Counted from the stretch's first letter, positions 42,293 through 52,711 are shown. The stretch is 64,000 bases of DNA from Symbiodinium natans (GCA_905221605.1 CAJNDS010002100.1:77501-141500); one strand, 5' to 3'. Notes: a model not told the origin generated them from the sequence alone. A program made the numbers and translations.

Positions 42293-42866
42293 CAATTACA
42301 AGAAGAAGAAGAATCACAATAATGATGATGATAATAATCATCATCATCAAAAAACAACAACAATAATCATAACAAAAGTCATAACAATAAAACATAGAAA
42401 TAAAGCTAACAAGAATAATGACCCTCCACACCCTTGGGCCAAGCCCTGCACCACAGGTGCGGACCCACCTGCTTCGCTTCGTCCAGGCCGAAAGGATTCA
42501 GCCACCTCTGGTCCTGAGAGGTGCCCGCGGCACGCTGCGAGTTTTGGGGTTTAGGGTTTAGGGTTTAGGGTTTAGGGTTTAGGGTTTAGGGTTTAGGTTT
42601 TAGGGTTTAGGGTTTAGGGTTTGGGGCTTAGGGCTAAGGGTGCCAAACCCTAAAGAGACGAAGAACCAACACGCCCAGGAACCCTAAACCCTAACCCTAA
42701 ACCCGAAACCCTAAACCCTAAACCCTAAACCCTAAACCCTAAACCCTAAACCCTAAACCCTAAACCCTAAACCCTAAACCCTAAACCCTAACCCACCCCG
42801 TGTGCCAGCAAAGGACGGTCTCGCCCAGCACTCCGCCACTTTGGGCCACAGGCGGCCTGGAAACTG
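42023..42866 (-). CDS. three predicted exons joined in frame
   Basis: 42793-42866 (SRPPVAQSGGVLGETVLCWH; donor GTTAGGG), 42469-42534 (AGTSQDQRWLNPFGLDEAKQ; donor GTGGGT) and 42023-42063 (NSDEMRNRLPADL; donor GTAGAC) are phase 0 at both junctions. The second intron carries the trinucleotide microsatellite. Function unknown. Confidence 0.7.
42078..42420 (+). repeat. ATC/AAT/AAC trinucleotide microsatellite
   Basis: CATCATCAT passing into ATA, ACA and AGA triplets over about 340 bp. Poly-Asn and poly-Leu frames here are artefacts. It lies within a predicted intron. Confidence 0.95.
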
Positions 42867-43119
42867 CTGAGGATTTGGGCTTCAGGGTTCAGGGTTCAGG
42901 GTTCAGGGTTTAGGGTTTAGGGTTTAGGGTTTAGGGTTCAGGGTTTAGGGTTTAGGGTTTAGGGTTTAGGGTTTAGGGTTTAGGGTTTAGGGGTTTAGGG
43001 TTTAGGGTTTAGGGTTTAGGGTGCGGGCTGAGGGGTCAGGTTTAAGGTGTAAGGTTTAGGGCATCTAGTGGGGCTTGCAGTACATTGACTTCCTTGGGGT
43101 CAAGGCAGCCATTAAAAAA

Positions 43120-43160
43120 AAAACACACACACACACACAAAAAAAAAAAAAAACAAGAGA
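43120..43160 (+). repeat. A-run and CA repeat
   Basis: A10, (CA)7, A15; low complexity. Confidence 0.9.
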
Positions 43161-43233
43161 AACCCTAAGCCGAGGGGTTGCGACCCTCAACCCCAAACCC
43201 AAAACCCCAAACCCAAAACCCCAAAGTCTAAAC

Positions 43234-43305
43234 AAGACGATCGAAAGTATGGCGGTCTGCGAATCTTGCACATCCGAAGACATGGCAGGCGACCCCGCGG
43301 AAGCC
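43234..43305 (-). CDS. predicted exon, unknown protein
   Basis: Acceptor TTTTTCGTAG, donor GTTTAGAC; 24 codons GFRGVACHVFGCARFADRHT... The plus strand is also open (MAVCESCTSEDMAGDPAEAL), but lacks a good donor. Confidence 0.5.
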
Positions 43306-43644
43306 CTACGAAAAACACCCTAAACCCTAAACCCTAAACCCTGAACCCTAAACCCTAAACCCTAAACCCTAAGGGCCCCAATACGAACAACAACTAGAAG
43401 GGCGAAGAAACCACAAAGGCACCCAGAAGACTTTTGGTTACAAGGGGGCCCTAGACTCCAACACCCCCATACTTGCATGGAATTCCTCGAGTCCTACACT
43501 ACCCTACCCTCTCCTAAGACCTCAACCCTAAACCCTAAAACCTAAACCCTAAACCCTGAACCCTAAACCCTAAACCCTAAACCCTAAACCCTAAACCCTA
43601 AGACCAAACCCGGGCATCACTCAGGGTACCCCTACAACCTACAC

Positions 43645-43712
43645 CCTAGAAAGCTCTTGGCCTGGGAGCGGGCCCAGCGCCAGGGAAGTCCCCGGCTGGC
43701 GCCTGGCAGGTG
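43645..43712 (-). CDS. predicted exon, unknown protein
   Basis: Acceptor CTACCCCAAG, donor GTGTAGG; reads HLPGASRGLPWRWARSQAKS. Confidence 0.65.
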
Positions 43713-44056
43713 CTTGGGGTAGAAGTCGGGGGGGTTTGAGGATTTAGGGTTTAGGGTTTAGGGTTTGGGGTTTAGGGTTTAGGGTTTAGGGTTAGGTGCT
43801 TAAGGGATCCGGGGCTTGAGGCACCTTGCGCATGTCCGGCTCAGTTCGAACTTCCCGACGAGGAGGCGCCTGAAGTGGGCAGGCGCTCTCCTTGGGCCTA
43901 CACTGCAAACTTGCGGGCCTGAAATGCAAAGTGGAACGCAGAAAGGGTTTACGATACCGAAAACCGTAGCCTTTAAGTCAGGGAACAGACCCGAGTCTCC
44001 CCTTACCACTACATGTAGAGGCCCCAGAAGAGGAACCACAGCAAGGGTCCCCAAAC

Positions 44057-44103
44057 CCTGAGAATCCGAACGGCGGACGAGCTGAACACTATGGAGCCGG
44101 CCT
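44057..44103 (-). CDS. predicted short exon
   Basis: Acceptor CTTTCAAG, donor GTTTGGGG; reads AGSIVFSSSAVRILR. The preceding 43.8-44.05 kb is open on both strands and unresolved. Confidence 0.5.
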
Positions 44104-44269
44104 CTTGAAAGGTGTCAAGATGCCTGTCAGGAGCTTAGGGTTTAGGCTTTAGGGTTTAGGGGTCAGCTGTATCCCTTCTGTTCCACCGGGGGGTGGAGAA
44201 GGAGGGAGTACCCTAAACCCTAAACCCTAAACCCTAAACCCTACTTATGGCTACCCATGAACCTCCAAG

Positions 44270-44495
44270 TAGAGCAGGGAAGCCTCCGAGGCTGCTGGAC
44301 GCGGCGAGTATCAGGCGGGTACTGCGACAGTGCCTCAGGAAGGCCATCCAGCAAATAGGGTTTAGGGAGGAGACTCTGCGACGAAGAGCCAGAGCCCGCA
44401 GTAGCTCGTACTACGCGTCGACAACTGGACAGCTGAAGCAACTCCCAACTTCCCAGAAAGCCCAGCACGCCCTGGTTCAAGGACATACCTTCTAA
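44270..44495 (+). CDS. predicted 3'-terminal exon
   Basis: Acceptor is a family C terminus (CCTCCAAG). 74 codons to TAA, arginine-rich: LLDAASIRRVLRQCLRKAIQ, then RRRARARSSSYYASTTGQLK. Contains TTTAGGG inside coding sequence as Gly-Phe-Arg. Possibly nucleic-acid binding by charge; family unknown. Confidence 0.6.
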
Positions 44496-44749
44496 CCAGG
44501 AGCACTGCCTAAACTGAGCTTTCTACCCCCTAAACCCTAAACCCTAAACCCTAAACCCTTAAGGCGTCTGGGGCTCTTTCAGTTCTTCAGGCTCCGACGG
44601 GGGCACTGAAGGGGACCCCGCCCCATTGTCGGGTGCCGGGCGGGCTCAGCCTCAGAGGACTGCGCAATTTAGGGCTCAGGGTTTAGGGTTTGGGGTCTAG
44701 GGTCTAGGGTTTAGGGTTTAGGGTTTAGGGTTTAGGGTTTAGGGTTGCG

Positions 44750-44850
44750 ATGTTCCCCTTTATACTAACAGTCCGTAGTAGGGATTTGAAGAGTGGGTAC
44801 TATATTCCCTATTAAGGACTCTTAGTAGAAGGGGAAACATGTCGAGTTTA
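44750..44850. mobile_element. inverted-repeat element, family B
   Basis: GATGTTCCCCTTTATACTAA ... TTAGTAGAAGGGGAAACAT. Confidence 0.8.
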
Positions 44851-45170
44851 GGGCTACTTACTAGCTAACCATTTCCCTTACCTGAAAATGAGGGTTGTTC
44901 ACATTCTCAGCGTCCTTAGAGCAGGGGGGGCAAAAAGTCTCCTGTAAGATTCAGTTCCAAATCCAAGACATGCCCCTGCAATCGAGGAAAACCCTGCCCA
45001 GAGCCTGAAGAGCCCCAGACATCCTTAGTTTGAGTTAGGGCTTCCTAAACCCGAAACCCTACACCCTAAACCCTAAACCCTACACCCTAAGCCCTAAACC
45101 CTAAACCCAAAACCCAAAACCCAAATTCTATAAACCATGAATCCGAAGAAAATGCGAAACAGTCCTCACT

Positions 45171-45251
45171 CTCTCTCGCTCTCTCTCCCCGCTTCTGTGG
45201 GCCCGTGCTCACGGCGCAGCTCGTCGAGATCGCGACCACGTGCCTCGTTGG
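45171..45251 (-). CDS. predicted exon, possibly 3'-terminal
   Basis: Acceptor CCTAAG; NEARGRDLDELRREHGPTEA and on to TGA, with a possible donor GTGAGC after DELR. Charged helix. Confidence 0.55.
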
Positions 45252-45317
45252 CTTAGGGGTTTAGGGTTTAGGGTTTAGGGTTTAGGGTTTCGTGTTTTGG
45301 GATTCAGGGCTTTCTTC

Positions 45318-45433
45318 AGGTTCCCAGAGACTCCAATAGGCCTTAAGTAACGAATATTCCTTAAACCTTCTAAGGAGCCCTCTCATATTTTAACGAATAT
45401 TCCTTAATTAAGGGGTACTGGAGTCCTTGGGTT
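45318..45433. mobile_element. inverted-repeat element, family D
   Basis: Best-preserved copy: GGTTCCCAGAGACTCCAATA with ACGAATATTCCTTAAACC inside, mirrored by GGTACTGGAGTCCTTGGGTT. Confidence 0.85.
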
Positions 45434-45472
45434 CCGGTTTAGGGTTTAGGATTTATGTTTCCTTAATTTAAC

Positions 45473-45558
45473 TAAGAGGCACAGTTCGAAGGTTTTCTTG
45501 CACTTGGAAACTTGACGTCTCCTTGTCGGGGAGGCCTTTCTGACCCGTGGGCCCACCG
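45473..45558 (-). CDS. predicted basic exon
   Basis: Acceptor GGTTCCCAG, donor GTTAAATT; reads VGPRVRKASPTRRRQVSKCK. Strongly basic, nucleic-acid-binding composition. Confidence 0.65.
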
Positions 45559-45841
45559 CTGGGAACCCAGGAGTTGGGAAAAGTGTTTAAGGTTTTGGGG
45601 TTTTGGGTTTAGGGTTTAGGGTTTAGGGTTTAGGGTTTAGGGTTTAGGGTTTAGGGTAACCTGCGCAGATTTACTGGCAGCAGCAGTGACGGGTGTAACA
45701 GGAACCAGCACGCCAACGAAACAGGAACCGCGTTTCAGATGAGAAAGAACGAAGAAATAAAGGGAGCTTGAGGACTACCTTTATCCCCGTGCTCGCGGCG
45801 ACGAACATCACCAGAAGGACCCGATCAACGGGATAAAGTCG

Positions 45842-46045
45842 ATGCATGAGCGCACGAACTACCAAGCCGAGGAGCCGGGATCAAGTAAGGGGAAGAGGAC
45901 GATATACTGGCCGGGGATCAAGGATCTCCTAAAGGAGGCGAACGCAAACGTGACCTGGATCGGAACTATAGCCGCTCCGAAGGAGTATGGAAACATCTCG
46001 GGAAGGAACCATCTAAGACGAAACAAGAACGGGGGTGTGACATGA
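45842..46045 (+). CDS. isolated open frame, unlike neighbours
   Basis: 68 codons including TIYWPGIKDLLKEANANVTW, A-rich codons (AAG, GGA, AAC). The surrounding 45.65-46.3 kb lacks heptamer arrays and carries repeated GGTGCAAGATTT motifs (46110, 46168, 46270). May be part of an inserted sequence. Family not recognised. Confidence 0.35.
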   Translation: MHERTNYQAEEPGSSKGKRTIYWPGIKDLLKEANANVTWIGTIAAPKEYGNISGRNHLRRNKNGGVT

Positions 46046-46397
46046 AACAGAAACTGGACAGGCCTCCCCACAATTCCTGGTACAGCTTTGGCCGGAATCT
46101 TGCACCGCCTACCAACTCTCACTTACACGCACCCCCCCTTTAACACTGAGTACTGCCATCCTGCAGGCGGTGCAAGATTTATGCCATTGCGCCAAATATG
46201 CTAAACCCACTTTTTGGAACAGATGTTACAAGGGGGTGCGGGGCGTAGCTACTTCTGCAGCCTGAAAGTGGTGCAAGATTTCCTCCATCAACAGTAGTTC
46301 CTGAAACAGGTTCCCTAAACCCTAAACCCTAAACCCGAAACCCCAAACCCTAAACCCGAAACCCTCAGCCTTAAACCCTAAGCTCGAAACCCTAAAC

Positions 46398-46475
46398 CGA
46401 GTTGCTGTCACAACCCCTGGTCCCGTCACAGCCTTGACTCAACCCGCCCCACATTTCCCAGATTGTTTGGGGCTG
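46398..46475 (-). CDS. predicted internal exon, unknown protein
   Basis: Acceptor CCCCGGAAG, donor GTTTAGGG; 26 codons QPQTIWEMWGGLSQGCDGTR... Confidence 0.7.
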
Positions 46476-46714
46476 CTTCCGGGGAGGCCTTTAAGGGTTC
46501 AGGGTTTAGGGTTTAGGGTTTAGGGTTCAGGGTTTAGGGTTCAGGGTTTAGGGTCTAGGGCTTAGGGTTTAGGGTTTAGGGTTTATGGTCTAGGGTTTAG
46601 GGTTTAGGGTTTAGGGTTTAGGGGTTTAGGGGTTTAGGGGTTTAGGGGTTTAAGGGTTTAGGGGTTTAGGGGTTTAGGGTGTGTTGTGGTGTGCCCTATT
46701 TGGGGGCCTTGTAA

Positions 46715-46780
46715 GGGGCCTTCCCCGTAAAGGGCCTTCCCCATAAGTGGCTTTCCCCGTAAGAGGCCTTCCCCGTAAGC
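46715..46780 (+). repeat. GGCCTTCCCCGTAAG tandem repeat
   Basis: Four to five 17-bp units immediately before the AT-rich frame at 46782. Confidence 0.8.
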
Positions 46781-46781
46781 G

Positions 46782-47036
46782 TTGAAAACGAAAGGCTTCC
46801 CAAAACCGCCCCAATTTCAGTCAACTAACGCGATTCTGTCCGCTGTTTTTGCTGTCTACACGTCTCTTGCTTGTGTAGCCTTGCTTTCAGCAAACCTTGT
46901 AGAGTTTAAATGCAACTCGACTGGAGTTGGGCAGGTTCCCTGCCAAAGCAGACTAAAACTCAATCCTAGCTATGCTAGTTTTGGTGATAATGTTGCCGTG
47001 CGAATAACAAATGAAGACGAAAATTTCATAATATGA
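46782..47036 (+). CDS. AT-rich open frame with hydrophobic segment
   Basis: 84 codons with TNAILSAVFAVYTSLACVAL as a probable membrane helix, then KLNPSYASFGDNVAVRITNE and stop. A/T-ending codons and no heptamers, unlike every exon nearby. Possibly acquired or a degraded insertion. Family unknown. Confidence 0.4.
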   Translation: MKTKGFPKPPQFQSTNAILSAVFAVYTSLACVALLSANLVEFKCNSTGVGQVPCQSRLKLNPSYASFGDNVAVRITNEDENFII

Positions 47037-47154
47037 ATAGTTAGACTAATAAGAAAAAGAAGCAGAAGAAGAACGGTAACCTTGAAGCAAACCCTAACCC
47101 TAAACCCTAGACCCAAAACCCTAAACCCTAAGCCCTAAACCCTAAACCCTAAAC

Positions 47155-47204
47155 CCCCCAAGTTCCTCAGCCCTTGCGCCTCGCGCAGGCGCTTCAGCAG
47201 CTGC
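47155..47204 (-). CDS. predicted short exon
   Basis: Acceptor CAACCGAG, donor GTTTAGGG; reads QLLKRLREAQGLRNL, amphipathic helix. Confidence 0.6.
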
Positions 47205-47409
47205 CTCGGTTGGGGGTTGTGGGCTCGGGGCCTCCTTGGGCTGTGGGGTTGCAAGGGCTTAGGAAGTTGAGGAGCTTTGGGGTGTTTTTTACGTCAGCCA
47301 TGCGCCACCAACTGTACGTCTTAAGAACTTGAACCCTTTTGTGTCGCACGTCGGCGCAGTCTGCAGATGCCAGCGGAATCGGGGTGCTGTGTGTGTGAGT
47401 TGTTTGACT

Positions 47410-49150
47410 CCTAAGAAATCCCTCCTAGGTATGGCGGAGTGGTCGGGGTAGGTTGTAGGTGTACTGCTTGGGTGGATACCAAACTGAACCAGTACGGCCT
47501 GGGATGTCCTCTGTGTCTAGACTTGGTGAACTTAATCCTATCTTTATATCCTGGGCTGAAAACCACATGGTGTAAGGGGTCGTTGTGAGGGCTTAACAGG
47601 GCGTGTGTGAGTCGTTGTTGTTGAAAGGAGAGTAAGGTCTGTGAGGGTAAGACAAGGCGGTGTGTTTACGCCAAACGGTCTGGTTAGGAATATGGGAATA
47701 GTATGAGGACTTTGATGCCCATGGCGCGCCTTAAATACTGAAAGTACCAGCCATCAATGGATCTAAGGTGCTTGTCTTCTAAGGTAAGTGAGTCTAATCC
47801 ATAAATGAGTACTGACACTATGTATGAGTGCAAAAGACGCGCTTTCGCTTTCCAGCAAAGCCTACTTCTCCACAGGTTTTGTAGTTTCATGTATGCCGCG
47901 TGTGCTTTGATTTTACGGGCCTCCATAGCATGCTTGGCGGTGCGTTCCCAGAATACTTGTGTGCCTAGATACTTGGCGGAGTAAACAGTGTTGACCTTTG
48001 TGCGATCTACGAACCTGACTTCCGGATCGGGCGCGTTAGGATGGATAAGGATTTCAGTCTTTTCTGTATTCAAGTACATTTCGTAAAGGGTGGCCTCTAC
48101 CTGTGTGGCGCGGAGTAGCTCTTGAACTTGGGGGGTGGTGACGCCCATGAGCATAGTGTCGTCAGCATATTCTAGATCGTAGACTGGTTTTCCTATAGAC
48201 CAGGTGTTGGTGGGTACTCCATGCGTTCGTAGCCTTACATCCACGTCAGGAAAGAGGACGGTCATGAGAATAAAAAAGAGGTAGGGACTAAGTGGGCATC
48301 CCTGACGAATGCCTGTGCGCAGAGTAGCCTGTACTGTCTCTCCACTGGGGCTCATTGTGGAGAACGTGGGTCTGTGTAGAAGTCTTTGATGATTGTGACA
48401 TATTTGGGGTGTATTCCACAGTGCTCCAGAGCGATAATTAAGGCGGAGTGGTCGACCTTGTCAAAGGCCATTTTCCAGTCCAAGAATAGCATGTGGATTG
48501 GCTGTCCCGTTTTGGCGGAATAATCCTGTACCCGTCTGAGTATAAATATAGGATCTGAGGTGCTTCTGTTTTTTCTAAAGCCGTATTGGGAGGGCGTATG
48601 TGGTAGTCGTGGAGACGGGCAATCTTGCTTGTATAATGGCGGCGTAAAGCGTGTAAATGGTGTTAAGGAGAGCTATGGGTCTGTAATTTGCTGGGTCGGA
48701 TGGGGATCCCTTTCCCTTATATATTCTGATGATCCTAGCTTGCTTCCATTCATGTGGGACTTTACCTTGAGATAGGCATTTGTTGAGAAGGCGGAGTAGG
48801 TGTACTTCTTCATAGTAGTTGAGAAGTTTTAAGACATCCTGTTTTAATCCATCTGGGCCTGGGGCTCGGTCTGATGTAAGTGCCCGTAAGGCATCCTGTA
48901 ATTCTGCCATGGAAATGAGGTTCGACGGGGTCGTTTGGCGGGGGGTGTAAGGGAGGGGATTCGCGGAGTAGCTGAAGCTCTTCTTGCGCGACCTTGGAAG
49001 GTGCCATTGTACTGTAGCGAGGTGTGTGCTAAAGGCTTTGTGCGTCTGAGACCATGGTACGACTTGTTGTTGGTCCTTCAGGCGGTGCCTGCGCTCCCTA
49101 AATCCTATTTTGGCGCGGCGGATTTTACGCCGGAAAGGGCGGCGGTTTCC
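47410..49150 (-). mobile_element. 5'-truncated, frameshifted non-LTR (LINE) retrotransposon
   Basis: Reverse transcriptase of the non-LTR type. It shows the N-terminal DRAPGPDGLKQDVLKLL and PSDPANYRPIALLNTIY blocks, the FRKNRSTSDP and DWKMAFDKVD blocks, GIRQGCPLSPYLF (48313-48275) and the catalytic YADD (48169-48158). A C-terminal region follows to about 47410. The frame breaks near 48622, 48592, 48368, 47718 and 47630, so it is inactive. No upstream endonuclease is present: at about 49150 the sequence switches to viral-type helicase. The usual product would reverse transcribe its own RNA at a nicked target. Confidence 0.9.
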
Positions 49151-50406
49151 AGAGCGAGTAGCTTTGACCTCCACTCGTCTAGTGGCACTACCGCCAACAA
49201 GTCATCGATGACTTCAGGCTGGCGGCCGGCTGAGACCTGCGCAAGCGTCTCATAAAAGGCCGGCAGGTCGCAACGGCGCATCAGCAACAGCGACAAGAAC
49301 TTTGCAACCTCAAGCGAGCCGCAGAAGGACAGGAACTCAGGTGTGAACTCGTAAAACGGATTCCCAGACTTCGTTTCCTCGTCCATTCGGTCTAATGTGT
49401 CTTGCAGCTCCAGGCACCGTTCCCAGAAAACGGGGTCGCGCAGAGCAAGCTCTGTCGAGGGATAGCTGAGGGGCTCATCTTCCCGCATTGCGCCAAGCTG
49501 GATTGCAAGCCCGTCGCAGAGGCGACCCGTTCGCCCAGCCCCCTGCAAGGCTTTTTGAGGCCAGACTGGCCCAATGGTCGGGCGGCCACGCTCATCAAAG
49601 AAGGCTAGGCCGCTGTCGACAATGCAATCGCACCCTTACGGAGTGATGCTGTTATCGAGGACCTGAGTGGCTACGGCGTTGGCATTGAGCCAAGCTGATG
49701 AGCTTCGATCGGTATTGCGGTCGATGACTGCAAAAGGGTGCCCTTCAAGCTCCACGGTGTCTGCATCTTTCTCTGCCATCCGACGAGTCGGCATTGCTCC
49801 GGTCATAGAGCAGAGTTGCAAGTGCCTGGGTGACGCTCAGCCCATACCAGCGTACATGCCGGATCGTGTAAGGAGGAGCGAAACCAGTGTTGTAGTAATC
49901 TTGAGGTTCCGCCTCGCACAGTCGAGCAATACGTGCTGACGGCGTGGCGCTCACGAGTACTTTATGCACCTTTGCAGGCAAGTGCGCAGCCACGAAGGCT
50001 ATGCTTGGTTCCACTTCATGGAATTCATCAAGCACAACCAGGGTCCCGTCCAGGAGGTCATACTGGTTGTCGAACAGTGCAAGAATCCGTAGGTGAGGGT
50101 GTAATGGCCCTCCTCGCCGGGCTTAGCATCCCGATTGGCATACGTTAGCCCTGCTTGGGACTTGCAAGCCTGACGAGTCGGGAGCAGCCATAACAACCGC
50201 TTGTAGTACCTCAAGATCGTCATGCCGAATCCTGTCGTCTTGCCGGTCCCAGTTGGGCTGGACCGCCACATTTCGATGTTGCAGATGTCGGTACACTTTT
50301 ATGGTGAAGTTTTCCCATTCGTAGCTAGGGTAGACGCCAGCCGTCCAGGTTGGAGTGTCCACCACGTATGTGAAGCTCGCCAAGGGCGTATCAACTTTAG
50401 TAGGAG
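49150..50406 (-). pseudogene. endogenous RNA-virus-type SF2 helicase fragment
   Basis: Minus-strand frames carry superfamily-2 helicase motifs in order: I (SPTGTGKT, about 50253-50236), Ia (LLPTRQ), II (DEFH, 50029-50018), III (VSATP, about 49951), V (VATQVLDNSIT, about 49674-49642) and VI (QGAGRTGR, 49545-49522). DEFH, SATP and the motif V wording are closest in style to helicases of potyvirus/hypovirus-like positive-strand RNA viruses. Broken by frameshifts near 50272, 50078 and 49790 and a TAA at 49638-49636. A cellular DExH helicase cannot be excluded without a search. The right half (about 49520-49160) is alpha-helical polyprotein-like sequence. Confidence 0.75.
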
Positions 50407-50516
50407 AAAAAACTTGGTACACTTCTCGATTTGTGCGTGTCATCCTTGCGAAGGGGCCATGCTAATCTTCTCTGTATCGTTCCAGCTTTATCGGATGATC
50501 CCCGAAGAGAATCCAG
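50407..50516 (-). ncRNA. U6: U6 snRNA copy
   Basis: Contains GGAACGATACAGAGAAGATT and AGCATGGCCCCTTCGCAAGG, the invariant ACAGAGA/AGC region and internal stem-loop of spliceosomal U6, then GATGACACGCA. A 7-bp 5' stem-loop (GATTCTC-TTC-GGGGATC) precedes it. It ends in T6 at 50412-50407, where helicase sequence starts directly. U6 pairs with U4/U2 and the 5' splice site in the catalytic spliceosome. Whether this is a functional gene or a retrotransposed copy is open; the junction favours a copy. Confidence 0.92.
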
Positions 50517-50660
50517 CTTTGGGGTTTAGGTTTTAGGGTTTAGGGTTTGGGGTTTGGGGTTTGGGGTTTCGGGTTTAGGGCTTCGGGTTTAGGGTTTAGG
50601 GTTTCGGGTTTAGGGTTTAGGGTTTCGGGTTAGGGGGGAGGGGGGGGGTATTGCGAATAC

Positions 50661-50934
50661 TCGAAAACATTCTCGGGCGATTCGTGAATTTGCGTTCGTG
50701 GGTTCGATTTTGGGCTGATTCTGAGGCGGAGGCTCTTCCCGTTGTCGCATCTCTGCCACGTCCAGCTGTGGACGGAAACCTGGCCACACTACTTGAGCAT
50801 CTCCCACAACCGGGGTTCCCTTAACATACCCCCAAGTTATTATTAAAACCGTTATCATAGGAACCCCACAAAAAAAAAAGTACCTCCATTTTGGGACGCC
50901 CTGCACCCAGGCCACAAGTGCTAGCTCGATGCAG
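50661..50934 (-). CDS. two predicted exons around an inserted element
   Basis: Right exon (50884-50934) contains ELALVAWVQGVPKW, donor GTACTTTT. Left exon (50661-50800) contains RPQLDVAEMRQREEPPPQNQ, donor GTATTCG. The intron between is an A/T-run element bounded by GGGGTTCC and GGGAACCCC. Phase across the junction fits a different left frame, so the exact acceptor is unsure. Confidence 0.55.
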
Positions 50935-51086
50935 TCTCGGTTATTGTGTCAGTCTGGGAGCAGTTTGGGGAGGGGGGGGAGGATGCAGGTTGCTGTTGAT
51001 AGTACTAAACCCTAAACCCTAAACCCTAAACCCTAAACCCTAAACCCTAAACCCTAAACCACAGCTCTTAATGTCGGCTGTTGTTC

Positions 51087-51139
51087 TTAAAAATCGAAGT
51101 TCGGGCTGCTGCGCGGGCCCCTCGCCTTCCAAGCCAACT
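51087..51139 (-). CDS. predicted 3'-terminal exon
   Basis: Acceptor GGTCGCAG; LAWKARGPRSSPNFDF and stop TAA. Confidence 0.55.
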
Positions 51140-51439
51140 CTGCGACCCCCCGATCCCCCACCCTATCCCCTACAGGGAATATCGCTTGGGGGATCTACAA
51201 CTTGGCGTTTAGGGTTTAGGGTTTGGGGTTTGGGGTTTAGGGTTTAGGGTTTAGGGTTCAGCATCTCTGGTCCAAGCATTCACAAAGGGTTTTTGTCATC
51301 ACCCTACGTGTTTGGCATCACCCCTCCCTCCCAGATCCCTCTTCATCTGAATTACATATCTTCTTTCTTACTTTAGTTGATCATTTAGCTCGCAACATTC
51401 TTTCTCGATTCGGCACCGTCTAGTCAATTCGGCACACGG

Positions 51440-52262
51440 ATAATACACAGCCGCGTCGGTTTTCTGGGTTTTTTGACCAAAACCGAGCCTTCACCGGTTT
51501 CAGGATTTCAAGTTTTTCAAGGTTTTTTCAAGGTTTTTCAGAGTTTTTCAATGTTTTTTGCGATTTTTCAATGTTTTTCAAGGTGTGTAAGCCTCAGCTC
51601 TGATGAAATCCCGCCCCCGCGACCTTTTCACAGCCTAGTTTTGGTCAAGGGGGGTTGGCATTTTTCAATTTAAAGGCAAAATAGTCTTCGGAGACCCCCC
51701 CTTGCCTCAAACTCCGGCCCCCCCTTGAGAGGGAAAGATTGCCTCTAAAAACACCCCAAATGAGGGGGGGACCCCAGGATCGGCCCGGGTCCCTATTAAA
51801 AATGCGATTTTTTAGTACTGAAATCGACGGTCCTTGGTGGGCTCTCGTTTTCTGGGTTTTTTGACCAAAACCGAGCCTTCACCGGTTTCAGGATTTCAAG
51901 TTTTTCACGGTTTTCAAGGTTTTTCAGAGTTTTTCAATGTTTTTTTGCGATTTTTCAATGTTTTTCAAGGTGTTTTGGGGTTTTTAAGCCTCAGTTCTGA
52001 TGAAGGGCCGGTACCGCGACCTTTTCACGGCCTAGTTTTGGTCAAGGGGGGGTGGCATTTTTCAGTTTTAAAGGCAAAATAGTCTTCGGAGACCCCCCCT
52101 TGCCTCAAACTCCGATCCCCCCTGAAAGGGAAAGATTGCCTCTAAAAACACCCCAAATGAGGGGGGACCCCAGGATCGGCCCCGGGTCCCTATTAAAAAT
52201 GCGATTTTTTTAGTACTGAAATCGACGGTCCTGGGTGGGCTCTCGTTTTCTGGGTTTTTGGA
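51440..52262 (+). repeat. direct duplication, about 390-bp unit
   Basis: Segments starting at 51458 and 51846 share GGTTTTCTGGGTTTTTTGACC, TTTTTCAAGG runs and GGAGACCCCCCCTTGCCTCA with only scattered differences. Confidence 0.9.
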
Positions 52263-52271
52263 CCAAAACGC

Positions 52272-52620
52272 CCGGTTTTCCACCGGAATACTAAATTACC
52301 AAGCCGGGCTTCCCCCGAATACTAAATTACGAAGCCGGGCTTCCCTCGAATACTAAATTACGAAGCCGGGCTTCCCCCGAATACTAAATTACGAAGCCGG
52401 GCTTCCCCCGGAATACTAAATTACGAAGCCGGGCTTCCCCCGAATACTAGATTACGAAGCCGGGCTTCCCCCGGAAGACTAAATTACGAAGCCGGGCTTC
52501 CCCCGAATACTAAATTACGAAGCCGGCCTTCCCCCGGAATACTAAATTACGAAGCCGGGCTTCCCCCGAATACTAAATTACGAAGCCGGGCTTCCCCCGA
52601 AGACTAAATTACGAAGCCGT
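52272..52620 (+). repeat. 30-bp satellite
   Basis: About 12 copies of GAATACTAAATTACGAAGCC plus GGGCTTCCCC, with no unique spacers. Confidence 0.95.
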
Positions 52621-52710
52621 CACGCGCGTGACGCGCGTGACGCGCGTGAGTCGCGTCACGTGCGTCACGCGCGTCACGCGCGTCACGCGCGTCACGCGCG
52701 TCACGCGCGT
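52620..52710. repeat. GTGACGCGC / GCGTCACGC inverted array
   Basis: Four units of GTGACGCGC followed by inverse units GCGTCACGC; perfectly self-complementary. Confidence 0.9.
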
Positions 52711-52711
52711 G

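Noticed and set aside
42053-42554. Poly-Asn, poly-Ile and poly-Leu proteins
   Set aside because: Trinucleotide microsatellite inside a predicted intron.
52272-52620. CRISPR-like array
   Set aside because: The 30-bp units are directly tandem with no unique spacers, and the context is eukaryotic.
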